Source of the DNA: JBQCHF01 sp051953655
GTDB lineage: Bacteria > Actinomycetota > Actinomycetes > Motilibacterales > Motilibacteraceae
Direction: 5' to 3'
NCBI GenBank assembly: GCA_051953655.1
Contig: JBQCIO010000244.1
Span: forward strand, 1 to 33,720
DNA length: 33,720 bases
In this document: positions 32,232 to 33,720 of the stretch, in pieces
Layout of the letters: each line of letters starts with the position of its first letter
How positions within the stretch are numbered: the stretch's first letter is position 1
The notes under the pieces: model-generated
The model's database searches: none
Told to the model about the DNA's origin: nothing
The model's input: the letters and a program-made list of their open reading frames with translations, nothing else
Translations under genes and position numbers: made by a program

Positions 32232-32307
32232 GCGGGGCCCGGTGACCGCGCGACGCGGGGCCGAGCCGGACCGCGACGACCCGCACGTCCCCGCCGGGGG
32301 CGGCGCC

Positions 32308-32778
32308 TCACGGCGCGAGGAAGGCGCCCCACGGGAGGTTGCGGAGCACGCCGTAGGCCACCAGCAGCACGACCACGACGACGGTGGCCGGGGTGGACAG
32401 CGCGAGCCGGCGGGCGGGCCGGCCGCGGGCCGCCCGGGCGGTCCACTCCAGCCACAGGAGGGCGACCAGCGGCGCGGCGAGGACGACCAGCACGTTGCGG
32501 TGCAGCGCGGTGGCGAGGTCGCCGTGCAGCAGCGCGTGGGCGGCGCGGAGCGTGCCGCAGCCGGGGCAGTAGATCCCGGTGGCCCAGTAGAGCGGGCAGA
32601 GCGGGTAGTGGCCCGGCTGCTCCGGGCTCACCGCCCACAGGTAGGCCAGGGCCGGCAGGCCGCCGGCCGCGGCGGCCAGCGGGGCGAGCAGCGCCCGTGC
32701 CCGCGGCTGTGCGCCGGCGGCCGGCTGCGCGGGCGCGGCGACCAGGCCCGCCCTCGTGCCGTCGTCGGTGACCGCCAC
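32308..32778 (-). CDS. DUF2752 family membrane protein
   Basis: 156 residues, GTG start at 32778 with GGAAGG upstream. After a polar N-terminal 25 residues come three membrane segments and the diagnostic DUF2752 motif YCPGCGTLRAAHALLHGD (about 85-105), in which the two cysteines and the Arg/His positions are conserved. The function of the family is not established. It lies between the Trp-associated genes and trpC on the same strand, 43 nt after the DUF4190 gene, so it may share their transcript. Confidence 0.85.
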   Translation of the reverse strand: MAVTDDGTRAGLVAAPAQPAAGAQPRARALLAPLAAAAGGLPALAYLWAVSPEQPGHYPLCPLYWATGIYCPGCGTLRAAHALLHGDLATALHRNVLVVLAAPLVALLWLEWTARAARGRPARRLALSTPATVVVVVLLVAYGVLRNLPWGAFLAP

Positions 32779-32821
32779 CTCGGCGCCCTTCCTTCTCGGT
32801 CAGAACCCCGCTGGAACCCCG

Positions 32822-33352
32822 CTAGAACGTGGTCGTACTGGTCGATCCCGTCGCCAGCAGCAGGGCGATGACGACGATCGACAGCACGACGACGACGCAG
32901 CCGAGCACCAGGCCGGCGATGGCCATCCCCCGGCCGGTGCCACCCAGCTCCCGCGAGCGGCGCAGGCCCACGATGCCGAGCGGGATCGCCGCGATGGCGG
33001 TGAGACCGCAGAAGAAGCCGAGGATGCCGCAGATCAGGGCCGCGACGGCCAGGCCGTTGGACTGCTGCGCCGGCGCCGGGCCGGAGGGGTAGGCCGGCGC
33101 CGCGCCGTAGGGGGACTGACCGGGCGCCCCGTACTGGGGCTGGCCGTAGCCGGGCTGGCCGTACTCCGGCTGGCCGTACTGGGGCTGCCCATAGCCGGGC
33201 TGGCCGTACTGGGGCTGCCCGTAGCCGGGCTGGCCGTACTGGGGCTGCCCGTACTGCGGCTGCCCGTAGCCGGGCTGGCCCTCGCCGGACCCACCCTCCT
33301 CCGGGCGGCGGTAGGGATCGGGCGGGGGCGTGGCGCCACCCTGCTCACTCAC
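32822..33352 (-). CDS. DUF4190-type membrane protein with a Gly/Tyr/Gln/Pro repeat tail
   Basis: 176 residues, GTG start at 33352 with AGAAGG eight bases upstream. The first 25 residues are polar and are followed by about ten near-identical GQPxYGQP-type units (about 30-85). The C-terminal half holds two membrane segments typical of DUF4190 (SNGLAVAALICGILGFFCGL and GMAIAGLVLGCVVVVLSIVV) separated by a short loop with RRSRELGGTGRG. The repeat tail is probably cytoplasmic and disordered. The function is unknown. The gene lies between the Trp-associated membrane protein and the DUF2752 gene. Confidence 0.85.
   Translation of the reverse strand: MSEQGGATPPPDPYRRPEEGGSGEGQPGYGQPQYGQPQYGQPGYGQPQYGQPGYGQPQYGQPEYGQPGYGQPQYGAPGQSPYGAAPAYPSGPAPAQQSNGLAVAALICGILGFFCGLTAIAAIPLGIVGLRRSRELGGTGRGMAIAGLVLGCVVVVLSIVVIALLLATGSTSTTTF
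33131..33280. repeat. Coding tandem repeat in the DUF4190 gene
   Basis: Units alternating PGYGQ and PQYGQ are encoded by a roughly 30-bp imperfect DNA repeat (GGCTGGCCGTACTGGGGCTG-like) repeated four to five times. Single-base variants (for example a glutamate codon in one unit) show that the copies have begun to diverge. Confidence 0.7.
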
Positions 33353-33443
33353 GGCGGGACCCTTCTCGTGCCGGCGTGCCCGCGGCGGACCGGGCGTGCG
33401 CCACGGCCGCGCCGGAGGGCGGGTGCGGCGAGAGTAACCGCTG

Positions 33444-33720
33444 TCAGCCGCGCTCGGTCGGGTCCTCGCCGCGGTCGAGCGCGTCCCACAGCTCCTTGCC
33501 GCCGGAGGCCGGCGGCTGCTCCCCCGGCCGCTCGCCCGGAGACACCGTCCCAGGCCCGCCCGGCCGCGCCGACGGGCCTGGCGACCCGCCCGCCCGGCCC
33601 GTGGAGCGCTCGTACCGGCTGGACATCGCCGGCCAGCGACGCCCGTGCAGGACCGCCAGCGCACCGCCCACCGCGACCAGCGCGCCGCCCAGGACGGCGA
33701 GCCACGGCCAGGCGCCGTGG
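33444..33720 (-). CDS. Trp biosynthesis-associated membrane protein, C-terminal part (runs off the right edge)
   Basis: An open frame of about 92 residues enters from the right edge. It begins with a membrane segment (HGAWPWLAVLGGALVAVGG) and the family-typical RRWPAMSSRYER, then a Pro/Gly-rich tail that ends in KELWDALDRGEDPTERG. This matches the end of the TIGR02234-type Trp operon membrane protein that in actinobacteria sits between trpE and trpC. Its presence predicts trpE beyond the window. The stop lies 91 nt before the DUF4190 gene. Confidence 0.8.
   Translation of the reverse strand, partial: HGAWPWLAVLGGALVAVGGALAVLHGRRWPAMSSRYERSTGRAGGSPGPSARPGGPGTVSPGERPGEQPPASGGKELWDALDRGEDPTERG

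Noticed and set aside
33131..33280. CRISPR-like regular repeats
   Set aside because: The units are in-frame codons for a Gly/Tyr/Gln/Pro repeat in the DUF4190 protein, with no unique spacers.

Overview
The window is about 33.7 kb of very GC-rich DNA. GTG (and one TTG) start codons are frequent, neighbouring genes often overlap by 4 bp, and nearly all genes lie on the minus strand. The gene content is that of a free-living high-GC actinobacterium: an ANTAR-type response regulator of the PdtaR family, an actinobacterial trp cluster with its Trp-associated membrane protein, gltBD, polA, pyk, a liv transporter and lgt. The order (trp genes, lgt, gltB-gltD, pyk, tRNA, ANTAR regulator, liv operon, polA) is a conserved actinobacterial chromosomal backbone. 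A Geodermatophilaceae-like organism is my best guess, but that is inference. No prophage, insertion sequence or CRISPR array is visible.

Layout, left to right. Bases 1-5217 (minus) hold the 5' part of an integral membrane protein, a secreted xxxLxxG-heptad surface protein coupled to a small membrane protein, and a secreted alpha/beta hydrolase. Bases 5490-8837 hold polA and a GNAT acetyltransferase (minus); 9042-9842 is a DUF554 membrane protein (plus). Bases 10209-15135 are a complete branched-chain amino acid ABC transporter operon in the order livK-livH-livM-livG-livF (minus), with a strong hairpin between livK and livH. Bases 15425-16027 are the ANTAR response regulator. It shares an overlapping, symmetric divergent promoter region with a plus-strand tRNA gene (anticodon CAA, short variable loop), which is followed 53 nt later by a helix-turn-helix/LAGLIDADG protein gene. 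Bases 17337-25634 hold pyk, a DJ-1/PfpI-family gene, gltD and gltB (minus). Bases 25935-29021 hold a Sco1-MauE-DsbA-like-Lgt cluster. Bases 29099-33720 hold trpC, trpB and trpA preceded by a DUF2752 gene, a DUF4190 gene and the 3' end of the Trp-associated membrane protein; trpE probably lies beyond the right edge.

How the genes work together. Amino acid and nitrogen metabolism dominate: tryptophan synthesis, glutamate synthase and branched-chain amino acid uptake. Around this sit lower glycolysis (pyk), DNA repair (polA) and an envelope module for lipoprotein lipidation, thiol redox and copper delivery. Most of the window is ordinary core genome.

The part that looks least explained is 16077-17082. 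It holds a class-I-shaped tRNA with a leucine anticodon, its back-to-back promoter shared with the RNA-binding ANTAR regulator, and a stand-alone LAGLIDADG gene with both acidic motifs intact. Two other features deserve attention: a perfect 42-bp palindrome at 465-506, and a roughly 33-bp intergenic element present in three copies near 10.1, 17.2 and 25.9 kb.
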